Shown here in pieces: positions 34,368-42,478 of a DNA stretch of 64,000 nt. The notes beneath the pieces are model-generated. The model saw nothing but the letters and a program-made list of their open reading frames with translations, did no database searches and was not told the origin of the DNA. This DNA comes from Flavobacterium jejuense (GTDB lineage Bacteria; Bacteroidota; Bacteroidia; Flavobacteriales; Flavobacteriaceae): contig NZ_VEVQ02000001.1 of the NCBI RefSeq assembly GCF_006491595.2, forward strand, positions 124,001 through 188,000, in the 5' to 3' direction. The translations under genes were made by a program, and so were the position numbers. How positions within the stretch are numbered: the first letter of the stretch is position 1; each line of letters begins with the position of its first letter.

Positions 34368-34375
34368 TATCTTTG
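34368..34375 (+). promoter_or_regulatory. -7 box of the YeeE-like pair
   Basis: TATCTTTG matches TAnnTTTG, with a TTG at 34344-34346, 21 bases upstream, as the -33 element. The start codon at 34391 follows 15 bases on, implying a very short leader. Confidence 0.65.
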
Positions 34376-34390
34376 CCTAAAATTAGTTTT

Positions 34391-34948
34391 ATGGAGTTAC
34401 TTTATGGTACTTGGCATTGGTCTATATCTGGTTTTTTGATTGGTATTACTATGTTAATGTTAATTTATTTTGGAAAGACGTTTGGCATGTCTTCTAATCT
34501 GAGAACACTTTGTACGATTTTAGGAGCTAAACGCAAATCAAATTATTTTAATTTTGATTGGAGAGAACAAAAGTGGAATTTAGCTGTGGTTTTTGGTGCA
34601 GTTTTAGGAGGTTATTTCGCGACTCATTTCCTAAATGGATCTCACATTTTAGAATTAAACCCTAGAACTTTACAACAATTACAACAATTGAATATAGATT
34701 TTCCAAATGGAAAGATTGTACCAGATGCTATTTTTAGTATTGATGCCATGCTTTCTGTAAAAGGATTTTTGATTTTATTATTAGGTGGGTTTTTAATAGG
34801 TTTTGGAACTCCATATGCAGGTGGTTGTACTTCTGGTCATGCTATAACGGGCTTAAGTAATTTACAATTGCCCTCTCTCATCGCTGTAATTGGTTTCTTT
34901 ATTGGAGGCCTAATTGCTTCTTATTTTTTAATTCCTTTATTTTTTTAA
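34391..34948 (+). CDS. YeeE/YedE-family transporter, larger half
   Basis: The protein has 185 residues from the ATG at 34391 (MELLYGTWHW). The frame is open six codons earlier, but that part overlaps the promoter. Five or so helices include FLIGFGTPYAGGCTSGHAIT, with the conserved cysteine of this sulfur-compound transporter family, known in one case to import thiosulfate. The partner half is encoded one base downstream. Together they make the full transporter seen as one chain in other bacteria. Confidence 0.9.
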   Translation: MELLYGTWHWSISGFLIGITMLMLIYFGKTFGMSSNLRTLCTILGAKRKSNYFNFDWREQKWNLAVVFGAVLGGYFATHFLNGSHILELNPRTLQQLQQLNIDFPNGKIVPDAIFSIDAMLSVKGFLILLLGGFLIGFGTPYAGGCTSGHAITGLSNLQLPSLIAVIGFFIGGLIASYFLIPLFF

Positions 34949-34949
34949 G

Positions 34950-35363
34950 ATGAAATTATTACGATTTGTATTGGTAGGATTTATTTTTGGAATTGTTTTA
35001 ACTAAGTCGGAAGCTATTTCTTGGTATCGTATTTATGAAATGTTTCAGTTTCAGTCTTTTCATATGTATGGTATTATTTTTACAGCTATAGTGACAGGAG
35101 TAGTGGGAATTAGATTTTTTAAGAAAAAAGAAATTAAAGATTACAAAGGATTACCAATTGAAATTTTAGATAAAGAAAGAGCAAGGTTTAGATACATTGT
35201 TGGGGGGATTATGTTCGGTTTAGGTTGGGGAATAGTGGGTTGCTGTCCAGGTCCTATTTTCGTGCTTTTAGGTGCTGGTGTTGCTTCTATAGGAGTTGTC
35301 TTGTTAGGAGCATTAATCGGAAACTTTATTTATGGTGTTTTAAAAGATAAAATACCTCATTAA
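34950..35363 (+). CDS. YeeE/YedE-type (DUF6691) transporter, smaller half
   Basis: The protein has 137 residues and four helices. MFGLGWGIVGCCPGPIFVLLGAG carries the second conserved cysteine motif, quoted here as GWGIVGCCPGP. It matches the DUF6691 family that pairs with YeeE-like proteins. It starts one base after its partner. The likely cargo is a reduced sulfur compound; selectivity cannot be inferred. Confidence 0.9.
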   Translation: MKLLRFVLVGFIFGIVLTKSEAISWYRIYEMFQFQSFHMYGIIFTAIVTGVVGIRFFKKKEIKDYKGLPIEILDKERARFRYIVGGIMFGLGWGIVGCCPGPIFVLLGAGVASIGVVLLGALIGNFIYGVLKDKIPH

Positions 35364-35538
35364 TTCCATTTTCGCATTATTAAATTCTTAAAATTTATCA
35401 ATATTAAAATTAAATCATCAATTATGTTGTTTTGATTTTGATAATTTCATTATTCTACAACGTTGTATTAATTTTTTTTTAAAAATTGGTTTTTTTATTG
35501 TTTTTTTGAAATAAACTTAACAAATAAAACTATTGATT

Positions 35539-35961
35539 ATGAAAAAATTAACAATTATGTTCGTTTCGACTATGGTACTAAGCTTTACGATGTCATCATT
35601 TAGTAAAGTGGATGCAATTGAGGTGACTGTTGTGGGCAAATGGAAGTATTATCAAGAAGGAAAAAAAGTTAATAAAGCTGAACTTTTATTTTCTTATGAG
35701 CATGAAGAAAGATGTGGTAAAGATTATGTTGAATTTTTTGAAGATGGGAAAGTAAATGATGTGTTTTATTATGGAACTGATAATTGTGAAGTATCTGTTG
35801 ATAGCGGAACTTGGGAAAAAGAAGAGAATTCTATAATCATTGATTTTCCTTATGCTGGTAAAGAAAAAGCAGAAATACTTTTGCTAGATACTACAACTTT
35901 AAAGATGAAAGCAGAAGTGGAAGGAAAAGAAATAATTTATATCTATAAAAAAATGAAATAA
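35539..35961 (+). CDS. Secreted lipocalin-like protein
   Basis: The protein has 140 residues from the ATG at 35539. A TTG two codons earlier is less likely. A signal peptide (VLSFTMSSFS) is followed by a small beta-barrel pattern: VVGKWKYYQEGKKVNKAELL, YVEFFEDGKVND and DSGTWEKEENSIIIDF. This resembles lipocalin-like domains of Bacteroidota. The ligand is unknown. The long A+T-rich leader before it holds no clear -7 box. Confidence 0.78.
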   Translation: MKKLTIMFVSTMVLSFTMSSFSKVDAIEVTVVGKWKYYQEGKKVNKAELLFSYEHEERCGKDYVEFFEDGKVNDVFYYGTDNCEVSVDSGTWEKEENSIIIDFPYAGKEKAEILLLDTTTLKMKAEVEGKEIIYIYKKMK

Positions 35962-35989
35962 AGACTAATTGTCAAATTTTGGTTACAGA

Positions 35990-36016
35990 AAAAATCCCGA
36001 ATTATCGGGATTTTTG
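35990..36016. terminator. Bidirectional terminator between lipocalin-like gene and clpS
   Basis: AAAAATCCCGA and TCGGGATTTTT form a tight hairpin between two convergent genes, with A- and T-runs on the outer sides. Confidence 0.88.
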
Positions 36017-36018
36017 TT

Positions 36019-36300
36019 TTATTGAATTTCTGCACTTAAACCAGCATCGAGCAGAGCAGAGCATTGTGGTTTGAGTTCGTTATAACTTCCTGTTTTAACA
36101 GCACATTGTCCCTTATAATGAACTAATAAGGCACATTGTTCTGCCTGTAAAGCTTCATGGTCGCAAACACGAATTAGTGTTTCAATAACATGATCGAATG
36201 TATTTACATCATCATTGTATAAAACAATTTCGTTGTTTAAACCCACTAATTCCTCAACTAAAAGTTCTTCTTGTATTTTTTCTATCGTACTCATTTTCAT
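36019..36300 (-). CDS. clpS: ClpS, adaptor of the Clp protease (N-end rule)
   Basis: The protein has 93 residues. The ClpS core is recognisable: IVLYNDDVNTFDHVIETL forms the substrate pocket with the Asn-Asp-Asp loop, followed by AEQCALLVHYKGQCAVKTG and the closing CSALLDAGLSAEI. It delivers substrates with N-terminal hydrophobic residues to ClpAP or ClpCP. Start could be Met1 or Met3. A TAAATTTG -7 box lies upstream. Confidence 0.94.
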   Translation of the reverse strand: MKMSTIEKIQEELLVEELVGLNNEIVLYNDDVNTFDHVIETLIRVCDHEALQAEQCALLVHYKGQCAVKTGSYNELKPQCSALLDAGLSAEIQ

Positions 36301-36328
36301 TAGTTTAAAGATTAAAACTTAATTGCTA

Positions 36329-36336
36329 CAAATTTA
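36329..36336 (-). promoter_or_regulatory. Putative -7 box of clpS
   Basis: TAAATTTG on the minus strand fits TAnnTTTG and lies 28 bases before the clpS start codon. A -33 TTG at the usual distance is not seen. Confidence 0.45.
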
Positions 36337-36391
36337 TTAAAAAAATAATTAGTTGTTGACTTGTGTAAGATAAATTATTTTCAACCTGTAA

Positions 36392-37252
36392 CTATTTATT
36401 ATATTTTAAAGCAACCCAATTGTTTCTTTCAAATTTTTTAATGTAAGTCAATCCCTTTTCTGTACATGAGGCATCAATTACAGGAATATCTTCCGTATAA
36501 AAACCACTTAAAAAAAGGGTTCCATTGGTATTCAAACAATTGACGTATTGTTGCATATCATTTACTAAAATATTACGATTTATATTGGCAATAATAATGT
36601 CATATTTTTGGTCAAGAAGTAATGAAGCATCACCTTCGTATACAGCTATATGTTTACAATTGTTACGCTCTGCATTTTCAATTGAATTGAGGTAGCACCA
36701 ATTGTCAATGTCTATGGCATCAATTGGTTGTGCTCCTTTCATTTCAGCTAAAATGGCTAAAATAGCAGTTCCGCAACCCATATCTAAGGTTTTTTTATTA
36801 GTAACATCTGTTTCTAGAATATGTTGAATCATCATATGTGTAGTTTCATGATGACCTGTTCCAAAACTCATTTTAGGTTCAATCACAATATCAAACTCAG
36901 TATTTGTTTTTTCGTGAAAGGGAGCTCTTACATGGCATTTTCCATCTACTTCAATAGCTTCAAAATTCTTTTCCCACTCTTCATTCCAATTCACTTGGTC
37001 AATTTCTTCAAAAGTATAGGTGATTTTAAATTCTTCGCTTCCTAAAATATAAATATCTTCTAAAATGTTTTCTGTCCAAAATTCTTTCTGTATATAAGCA
37101 GAAAGTCCAGTTTCGGTTTCTACAAAACTTTCAAAAGCTGTTTCTCCTAATTCAGCTAATAATATTTCAGCACCTAATTGCTTTGCTTGTTCGTTATTGC
37201 TCGAGTCTCTTGGCTCAATAGTAAAATGATATCCTATATATGTGTTTGACAT
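36392..37252 (-). CDS. prmA: Ribosomal protein L11 methyltransferase
   Basis: The cytosolic protein has 286 residues. An N-terminal substrate-recognition domain covers about 1-110. The SAM-dependent methyltransferase domain has EPKMSFGTGHHETTHMMIQ, the glycine-rich TLDMGCGTAILAILAEMKGA, the acidic AIDIDNWC and the motif IIANINRNIL. It trimethylates L11. The promoter is divergent from that of the porin gene, with a TACCTTTG box. Confidence 0.95.
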   Translation of the reverse strand: MSNTYIGYHFTIEPRDSSNNEQAKQLGAEILLAELGETAFESFVETETGLSAYIQKEFWTENILEDIYILGSEEFKITYTFEEIDQVNWNEEWEKNFEAIEVDGKCHVRAPFHEKTNTEFDIVIEPKMSFGTGHHETTHMMIQHILETDVTNKKTLDMGCGTAILAILAEMKGAQPIDAIDIDNWCYLNSIENAERNNCKHIAVYEGDASLLLDQKYDIIIANINRNILVNDMQQYVNCLNTNGTLFLSGFYTEDIPVIDASCTEKGLTYIKKFERNNWVALKYNK

Positions 37253-37266
37253 GCTATAATTTTTTG

Positions 37267-37274
37267 CAAAGGTA
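37267..37274 (-). promoter_or_regulatory. Putative -7 box of prmA
   Basis: TACCTTTG on the minus strand matches TAnnTTTG and is 14 bases before the prmA start codon. Confidence 0.6.
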
Positions 37275-37305
37275 AATAAAGCATAGTAGATTCTTTAAAA
37301 TATTT

Positions 37306-37313
37306 TAAATTTG
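37306..37313 (+). promoter_or_regulatory. Putative -7 box of the porin gene
   Basis: TAAATTTG matches TAnnTTTG, 31 bases before the porin ATG and divergent from the prmA box. Confidence 0.55.
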
Positions 37314-37344
37314 CGAAAATAACAACAACACAACTTTATTTTGT

Positions 37345-38562
37345 ATGAAAAAAAATACAACAATCATTCTATTCCTATTCTACTTATTCTCTTTTTCTCA
37401 ATTTAAAAAAGACTCAATTAAGAATAATGATTTAAAATTGTCTGCACTGCCTTATTATAGTTACGGAAAGGGATTAGGAGTAACCACACCAGATAGTTTG
37501 TTTCAATTGAATATTCGTTTTAGAATGCAAAATAGAGTTACTTATATTGATGAAGAAAATGAAGATAATAGATATGAAGCTCAGATAAGAAGGTTGCGTT
37601 TACGTTTTGATGGTTATGTAGGGAATTCAAAGTTTTTATATGCTATTCAATTATCTTTTGCTCCAGGAGATGTGGGTGTAATTGAAGAGGGAGAGAATAT
37701 AAATATTATTAGAGATGCAGTTTTTTTTTATAGACCAAATAAAAACTGGAATTTAATGTTTGGTCAAACCAAGTTGCCAGGAAATAGACAACGTGTCAAT
37801 TCTTCTGGAGCACTTCAACTTACAGATAGAACAATTAACAATGCAAGATTTACTATAGATAGAGATTTTGGTTTTCAAGCTTACTATTTGCATGAAGAAA
37901 AAGAAAAATTTTCTTACAACATAAAAGCTGCAATTTCTACAGGAGAAGGTAGAAATTGGACCAAAACTTCAGATGATGGAGTGGCACTAACAGGAAAAAT
38001 TGAACTGTTCCCTTTTGGTTCATTCAAGAAAAATGGTATTTATTTTGAAGGAGACATACTTAGAGAGGAAAAACTTAAGTTGCTTTTATCTGGTGCTTTC
38101 CAGCAAAATAATAGGGCGGTTAGAACTCAAGGTCAACTTGGAAAACAACTTTTTGATCCTAGAACGATACGCTCTACTTTTTTTGATGTTCTTTTAAAGT
38201 ATAATGGTTGGAGTTTAATGAGTGCTTATATGAAAAGAGATGCCAAAGATTTGATAACATATGATCCAGATGATAGTACCAATTTTAATTATGTTTTTGC
38301 AGGAGAAGGAATGGATTATCAATTAAGTTATGTCTTTCCAAGTAACTACGAAATAATTGGACGATTTTCAAATCAAAAAGTGGATGATGAAATTAAACCA
38401 TATACTCCAAATTCTAAACAATACAGTTTAGGATTAACTCGTTACTTATGGGAACATACTTTTAAATTACAAGCTGAAGTGACTTACAATGAATTGGAAT
38501 ATGAAGCTAATCAAACCAAAAACAATTGGTATGCTCGTTTTCAAATTGAAATAGGAATTTAA
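37345..38562 (+). CDS. Phosphate-selective porin O/P-type outer-membrane protein
   Basis: The protein has 405 residues with a signal peptide (FLFYLFSFSQ). OprP/OprO-like features are FQLNIRFRMQNRVTY, YEAQIRRLRLRFDGYVGN, NWNLMFGQTKLPGNRQRVN and a closing strand WYARFQIEIGI. It should form a beta-barrel pore. The specificity for phosphate is a family label only. It is a single-gene unit. Confidence 0.87.
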   Translation: MKKNTTIILFLFYLFSFSQFKKDSIKNNDLKLSALPYYSYGKGLGVTTPDSLFQLNIRFRMQNRVTYIDEENEDNRYEAQIRRLRLRFDGYVGNSKFLYAIQLSFAPGDVGVIEEGENINIIRDAVFFYRPNKNWNLMFGQTKLPGNRQRVNSSGALQLTDRTINNARFTIDRDFGFQAYYLHEEKEKFSYNIKAAISTGEGRNWTKTSDDGVALTGKIELFPFGSFKKNGIYFEGDILREEKLKLLLSGAFQQNNRAVRTQGQLGKQLFDPRTIRSTFFDVLLKYNGWSLMSAYMKRDAKDLITYDPDDSTNFNYVFAGEGMDYQLSYVFPSNYEIIGRFSNQKVDDEIKPYTPNSKQYSLGLTRYLWEHTFKLQAEVTYNELEYEANQTKNNWYARFQIEIGI

Positions 38563-38573
38563 CGGTTTTAGAT

Positions 38574-38581
38574 TACCTTTG
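38574..38581 (+). promoter_or_regulatory. Putative -7 box of the cvfB operon
   Basis: TACCTTTG matches TAnnTTTG, 19 bases before the cvfB ATG. A TTG lies about 25 bases further up, slightly beyond the usual spacing. Confidence 0.5.
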
Positions 38582-38600
38582 TACCCAATTAAAGATAATT

Positions 38601-39437
38601 ATGTTACACATAGGACAATATAATACACTAAAAATACTAAGAGATACTAAAGTTGGTCTTTTTTTAGGAAGTGAAGAAACACAAGATGATGACGTTTTGT
38701 TACCTAATAAATATGTACCAAAAGAATTCCATATTGGAGATGATTTAACAGTATTTATTTATTTAGATCATGAAGAGAGACCTGTGGCAACTACACTTAA
38801 GCCATATGTTAAACTGAATGAATTCGCTCATTTGAAAGTGAATTACATTAATAAGTTTGGAGCTTTCATGAATTGGGGTTTAGAAAAAGACTTATTTGTT
38901 CCTTTTAAAGAGCAAGCTCGTCCTATGGAAGAGGGAAAGCGCTATTTAATATATTGTTTTATGGACGAAAAAACAAATCGTTTGGTAGCTTCCAGTAAAA
39001 CGCAACAATTCTTAGATAATGAAGAGATTACGATTGAAAATGGTGAAGAAGTAGACCTAATTGTTTCTCACATAACTGAAGCTGGTATTAATGTAATAAT
39101 TAATGAAAAGCACAGAGGTTTAGCCTATAAAAATGAGGTGTATGATGATGTGAAGCCAGGTATAAGAATGAAAGGCTATATCAAAAATGTTAGACCTGAT
39201 GGAAAAATTGATGTTTCTTTACGTAAACTAGGAGTAGAAGCGATTGAACCTTCTTCTCAAGTTATTTTAGATGAATTGAAGTCTAACAGAGGTTTTCTAG
39301 GTTTAAATGACAATTCACATCCAGAAGACATTCGTACAGTTTTAAAAATGAGTAAAAAAGTCTTTAAAAAAGCAGTAGGTAATTTATACAGACAAAAACT
39401 GATTGAAATAAAAGAAGATGGTATTTACTTATTGTAA
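38601..39437 (+). CDS. cvfB: CvfB-like S1-domain RNA-binding protein
   Basis: The protein has 278 residues. It has tandem S1-type OB folds: one near residues 1-65 (GLFLGSEETQDDDVLLPNK), one near 70-135 (VNYINKFGAFMNWGLEKDLF), and one near 150-215 (HITEAGINVIINEKHRGL; MKGYIKNVRPDGKIDVSLRK). A C-terminal winged helix follows (RTVLKMSKKVFKKAVGNLYR). This is the order known for CvfB, an RNA-binding virulence-related protein in Staphylococcus. The next gene starts within its stop codon (TAATG). Confidence 0.92.
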   Translation: MLHIGQYNTLKILRDTKVGLFLGSEETQDDDVLLPNKYVPKEFHIGDDLTVFIYLDHEERPVATTLKPYVKLNEFAHLKVNYINKFGAFMNWGLEKDLFVPFKEQARPMEEGKRYLIYCFMDEKTNRLVASSKTQQFLDNEEITIENGEEVDLIVSHITEAGINVIINEKHRGLAYKNEVYDDVKPGIRMKGYIKNVRPDGKIDVSLRKLGVEAIEPSSQVILDELKSNRGFLGLNDNSHPEDIRTVLKMSKKVFKKAVGNLYRQKLIEIKEDGIYLL

Positions 39438-39718
39438 TGAGTACAAAAAATAAAATAATATTAGGTGTTAGTATCTTACACTTTTTATTGGTCTTATTAG
39501 TTATTATAAAATCATTTGGTTCTATTGTTTTATTTGATGTTTCAATAGATTCAGTGTGGTTAATTATTTGGTGTTTTACTTTTTTCTTACCTATTATTAA
39601 TTTGACAGAAATTATAAATAATAGAGATGATTGGAATAAATACTATTGGATAGGTTTATTGTTTAATATTTTGTCGATAATTTTTATAATTCGTCATTAT
39701 AAAATTGATTTGTTTTAG
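39437..39718 (+). CDS. Small three-helix membrane protein
   Basis: The protein has 93 residues and three hydrophobic helices, with VWLIIWCFTFFLPIINLTEI in the middle and a polar loop NNRDDWNKYYW. No family is recognised. It overlaps the cvfB stop and lies two bases before the YheT-like gene, so it belongs to that transcript. Confidence 0.75.
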   Translation: MSTKNKIILGVSILHFLLVLLVIIKSFGSIVLFDVSIDSVWLIIWCFTFFLPIINLTEIINNRDDWNKYYWIGLLFNILSIIFIIRHYKIDLF

Positions 39719-39720
39719 TT

Positions 39721-40692
39721 ATGCCATTTATAAATAATTCTTCTTATGACGAATCAGTTTCGTTCCTTCATAAACATAAACATGTTTCTACAATTTATGC
39801 AGGGATGTTTAAAAAATTTCCAGCACCTATTTATAAACGTGAAATCTTAGAATTGCAGGATGGTGACTTTTTAGCTATAGATTACAATTTAAAGAATAGT
39901 ACTAAAGCGATTATCTTATGTCATGGATTGGAAGGTAATTCTCAACGAACTTACATGAATAGTTGTGCTACTTATTTTTTGGAACGTAATTTTTCAGTCT
40001 TTGCATGGAATAATCGTAGCTGTAGTGGAGAAATGAATCGATTGCCTCGTTTGTATCATCATGCAGCGATTGAAGATTTAGATGCTGTAATACAATTTGC
40101 ATTAACTAAAGTAGATGAGATTTATTTAATTGGTTATTCAATGGGTGGAGCACAAACTTTAAATTATTTAGGTAGTAACAAAGTTATTAATAAGCGTATA
40201 AAAGCAGCAATAGCGGTTTCTGTTCCTATTGAAGTCAAATCGAGTGCAGAATCATTGAAGAAAGGTTTTAATAAGGTATACATGAAAAATTTTACTAATG
40301 ATTTAATACCAAAATTGAAGTATAAGGCTCAACAATTTCCTGAACTTCTTAATTGGGATAAAATTAAAGATATTAAAAATTTTGACGATTTAGACGATAA
40401 TTTTACGGCACCTTTACATGGATTTAAAAATAGAGAAGATTATTATTTCAAAGTTTCACCTGCTAGAAATATAGAAAATATTATCGTACCAGTTTTAATT
40501 ATTAATGCATTGGATGATCCTTTTTTAGGAGAGGATTGTTATCCTGTGGCTTTAGCCAAAAAGAATTCGTTCATTCATTTAGAAATTCCAAAATATGGTG
40601 GACATTGTGCTTTTCCAATGAAAAATAATTCACATTCCTATGCTGAAATAAGAGCTTTTGCTTTCATAGAAACATTACATAGTGTAAGATAA
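39721..40692 (+). CDS. YheT-family alpha/beta hydrolase
   Basis: The protein has 323 residues. The family features are AIILCHGLEGNSQRTYM (oxyanion loop), VFAWNNRSCSGEMNRLPRLYH, the nucleophile elbow LIGYSMGGAQTLNYL, the Asp in INALDDPFLG and the His in YGGHCAFP. YheT-like enzymes are esterases of unclear natural substrate. It closes the cvfB operon. Confidence 0.92.
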   Translation: MPFINNSSYDESVSFLHKHKHVSTIYAGMFKKFPAPIYKREILELQDGDFLAIDYNLKNSTKAIILCHGLEGNSQRTYMNSCATYFLERNFSVFAWNNRSCSGEMNRLPRLYHHAAIEDLDAVIQFALTKVDEIYLIGYSMGGAQTLNYLGSNKVINKRIKAAIAVSVPIEVKSSAESLKKGFNKVYMKNFTNDLIPKLKYKAQQFPELLNWDKIKDIKNFDDLDDNFTAPLHGFKNREDYYFKVSPARNIENIIVPVLIINALDDPFLGEDCYPVALAKKNSFIHLEIPKYGGHCAFPMKNNSHSYAEIRAFAFIETLHSVR

Positions 40693-40768
40693 TTATCATA
40701 TAAATAAAATAGTTTATCATATTTAAAATATTTAACACTTTCTTAAATGTTAAAATAAAAAAATGATT

Positions 40769-40776
40769 TAATTTTG
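40769..40776 (+). promoter_or_regulatory. Putative -7 box of the small secreted-protein gene
   Basis: TAATTTTG matches TAnnTTTG only nine bases before the ATG at 40785, so the message would be nearly leaderless. Confidence 0.5.
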
Positions 40777-40784
40777 TCCGCTGT

Positions 40785-41204
40785 ATGACCAAAAATATAA
40801 TTAAATATTTTTTAGTATTATCAATTACCCTTATAATAGGGTATGTACAATTGTTCGCTGATGCGAATAAGGATCATACTGCTTTTTCATTAGAACAAAA
40901 AATAGGTAAGGATAGTGATCTTGTAAATGAACAAAATAATTTTTCTTTCATATTTGATTATTTTCATTCTTCATTTGATATTGACTCTTATAAAATTCAA
41001 GCAATTGATATTGAAATTGAGGAAGATGAAGTTACAAGTTCAAAAAAACTAATAGAGTTTGGAAATTACTTTAGTTCATCTCTATACCAAATTAAAGAAA
41101 GTGATTTAAGAGTTTACATTAGAAAAAAAGCACTTTTTTCTAACTCACTTTCTAATTTTACATTCAACAAACTATTTATCATATTCAGCGTCTTCAGAAT
41201 ATGA
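40785..41204 (+). CDS. Small secreted protein of unknown function upstream of the RND operon
   Basis: The protein has 139 residues. A signal peptide (LSITLIIGYVQLFA) precedes a mature part without recognised motifs, with an acidic stretch DIEIEEDEVTSSKK and a hydrophobic C-terminus (FTFNKLFIIFSVFRI). It has its own -7 box and a small hairpin behind it. I do not recognise a family. Confidence 0.62.
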   Translation: MTKNIIKYFLVLSITLIIGYVQLFADANKDHTAFSLEQKIGKDSDLVNEQNNFSFIFDYFHSSFDIDSYKIQAIDIEIEEDEVTSSKKLIEFGNYFSSSLYQIKESDLRVYIRKKALFSNSLSNFTFNKLFIIFSVFRI

Positions 41205-41219
41205 TTTTGTTTCTTTTCT

Positions 41220-41240
41220 AGACTATTTTTTAGTCTTTTC
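41220..41240 (+). terminator. Weak hairpin after the small secreted-protein gene
   Basis: AGACTA and TAGTCT pair across five T, followed by TTTC. The stem is only six base pairs. Confidence 0.4.
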
Positions 41241-41371
41241 TTGGTTTTATAAATTTATCAAGTGTATTTTTTTCCAAAAAAATAAAGGAATTTAAGAAGT
41301 AATCTGCTATTATTTTTTCGACTTATTTCTTAAAGACCAGCAATCAATTCAATTTATTAAAATATATTATT

Positions 41372-42454
41372 ATGAAGAAAGTTCTCATATTCATGAGTAG
41401 TTGCGCCTTGTTACTAAATACAAGTTGCAAAAAAGAAATCGAAAAAAAAGAAGAAGGAACCAAATTTTTAGTTACTAACCCTATAAAAAAAGATACCTTA
41501 ATCACTAAGGATTATGTGTCACAAATTCAATCAAGTCGTCATATTGAATTAAGGGCACAAGAAAGAGGATATTTACAGAAAATTTTTATCGATGAGGGAC
41601 AATCTGTTAAACAAGGACAAATATTGTTTCAAATTATGCCTAAGTTATATGAAGCAGAAATGGAGAAAGCAAAAGCAGAAGCTAGTTTTGCAGAAATTGA
41701 ATATCAAAACACAAAACGTTTAGCGGATAGTAATGTAGTCGCACCTAATGAATTGGCTATGGCTAAAGCTAAATTAGATAAAGCAAAAGCAGAATTAGCT
41801 TTGTCTCAAGTTCATTTACAATTTACACAAATTAGAGCTCCATTTGATGGAATTGTTGACCGTTTTCACGTGCGTTTAGGAAGTTTAGTAGAAGAAGGAG
41901 ATTTACTTACTACTCTTTCTGATAATGGGAAAATGTGGGTGTATTATAATGTTCCAGAAGCTGAATATTTAGATTTTAGAGCTGAGCAAACTAATGATAA
42001 TAAGCCTAAAGTTAATCTTTTAATGGCTAATAATAAATATTTCGAATATCCAGGAGTGGTGGAAACAATTGAGGCCGATTTTAATAATGAAACAGGTAAT
42101 ATTCAATTTAGAGCAACTTTTCCAAATCCTAAAGGACTTTTAAGACATGGAGAAACAGGAAGTATACATGTAACTATTCCTTTTAAAGATGCTATGTTAA
42201 TTCCTCAAAAAGCTACTTTTGAAGTTCTTGATAAAAAATATGTATATGTAATTGATAAAAATAATGAAATAAAATCAAGAGAGATTACTCTTGCGGCAGA
42301 ATTACCTCACCTTTTTATTGTGAAAGAAGGTTTAGCTGTAGAAGATAAAATTCTTCTAGAAGGATTACGTCTTGTAAAAGAAAATGAAAAGATAGAGTAT
42401 AAATTAGAAAAGCCTGAATCAGTTTTGTCGCATTTAGAGCTTTATGCAGAATAA
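41372..42454 (+). CDS. RND efflux periplasmic adaptor lipoprotein (AcrA-like)
   Basis: The protein has 360 residues. A lipoprotein signal (ALLLNTSCKKE, Cys19) anchors it to the inner membrane. The adaptor domains are in order: a lipoyl half (HIELRAQERGYLQKIFIDEG), an alpha-helical hairpin (about 95-150), the second lipoyl half (FTQIRAPFDGIVDRFHVRLG), and the beta-barrel and membrane-proximal domain (IPQKATFEVLDKKYVYVID). It links the inner-membrane pump to the outer-membrane channel, both encoded directly downstream. Confidence 0.94.
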   Translation: MKKVLIFMSSCALLLNTSCKKEIEKKEEGTKFLVTNPIKKDTLITKDYVSQIQSSRHIELRAQERGYLQKIFIDEGQSVKQGQILFQIMPKLYEAEMEKAKAEASFAEIEYQNTKRLADSNVVAPNELAMAKAKLDKAKAELALSQVHLQFTQIRAPFDGIVDRFHVRLGSLVEEGDLLTTLSDNGKMWVYYNVPEAEYLDFRAEQTNDNKPKVNLLMANNKYFEYPGVVETIEADFNNETGNIQFRATFPNPKGLLRHGETGSIHVTIPFKDAMLIPQKATFEVLDKKYVYVIDKNNEIKSREITLAAELPHLFIVKEGLAVEDKILLEGLRLVKENEKIEYKLEKPESVLSHLELYAE

Positions 42455-42478
42455 TCGAATCACTTAAAAAGATAAAAC

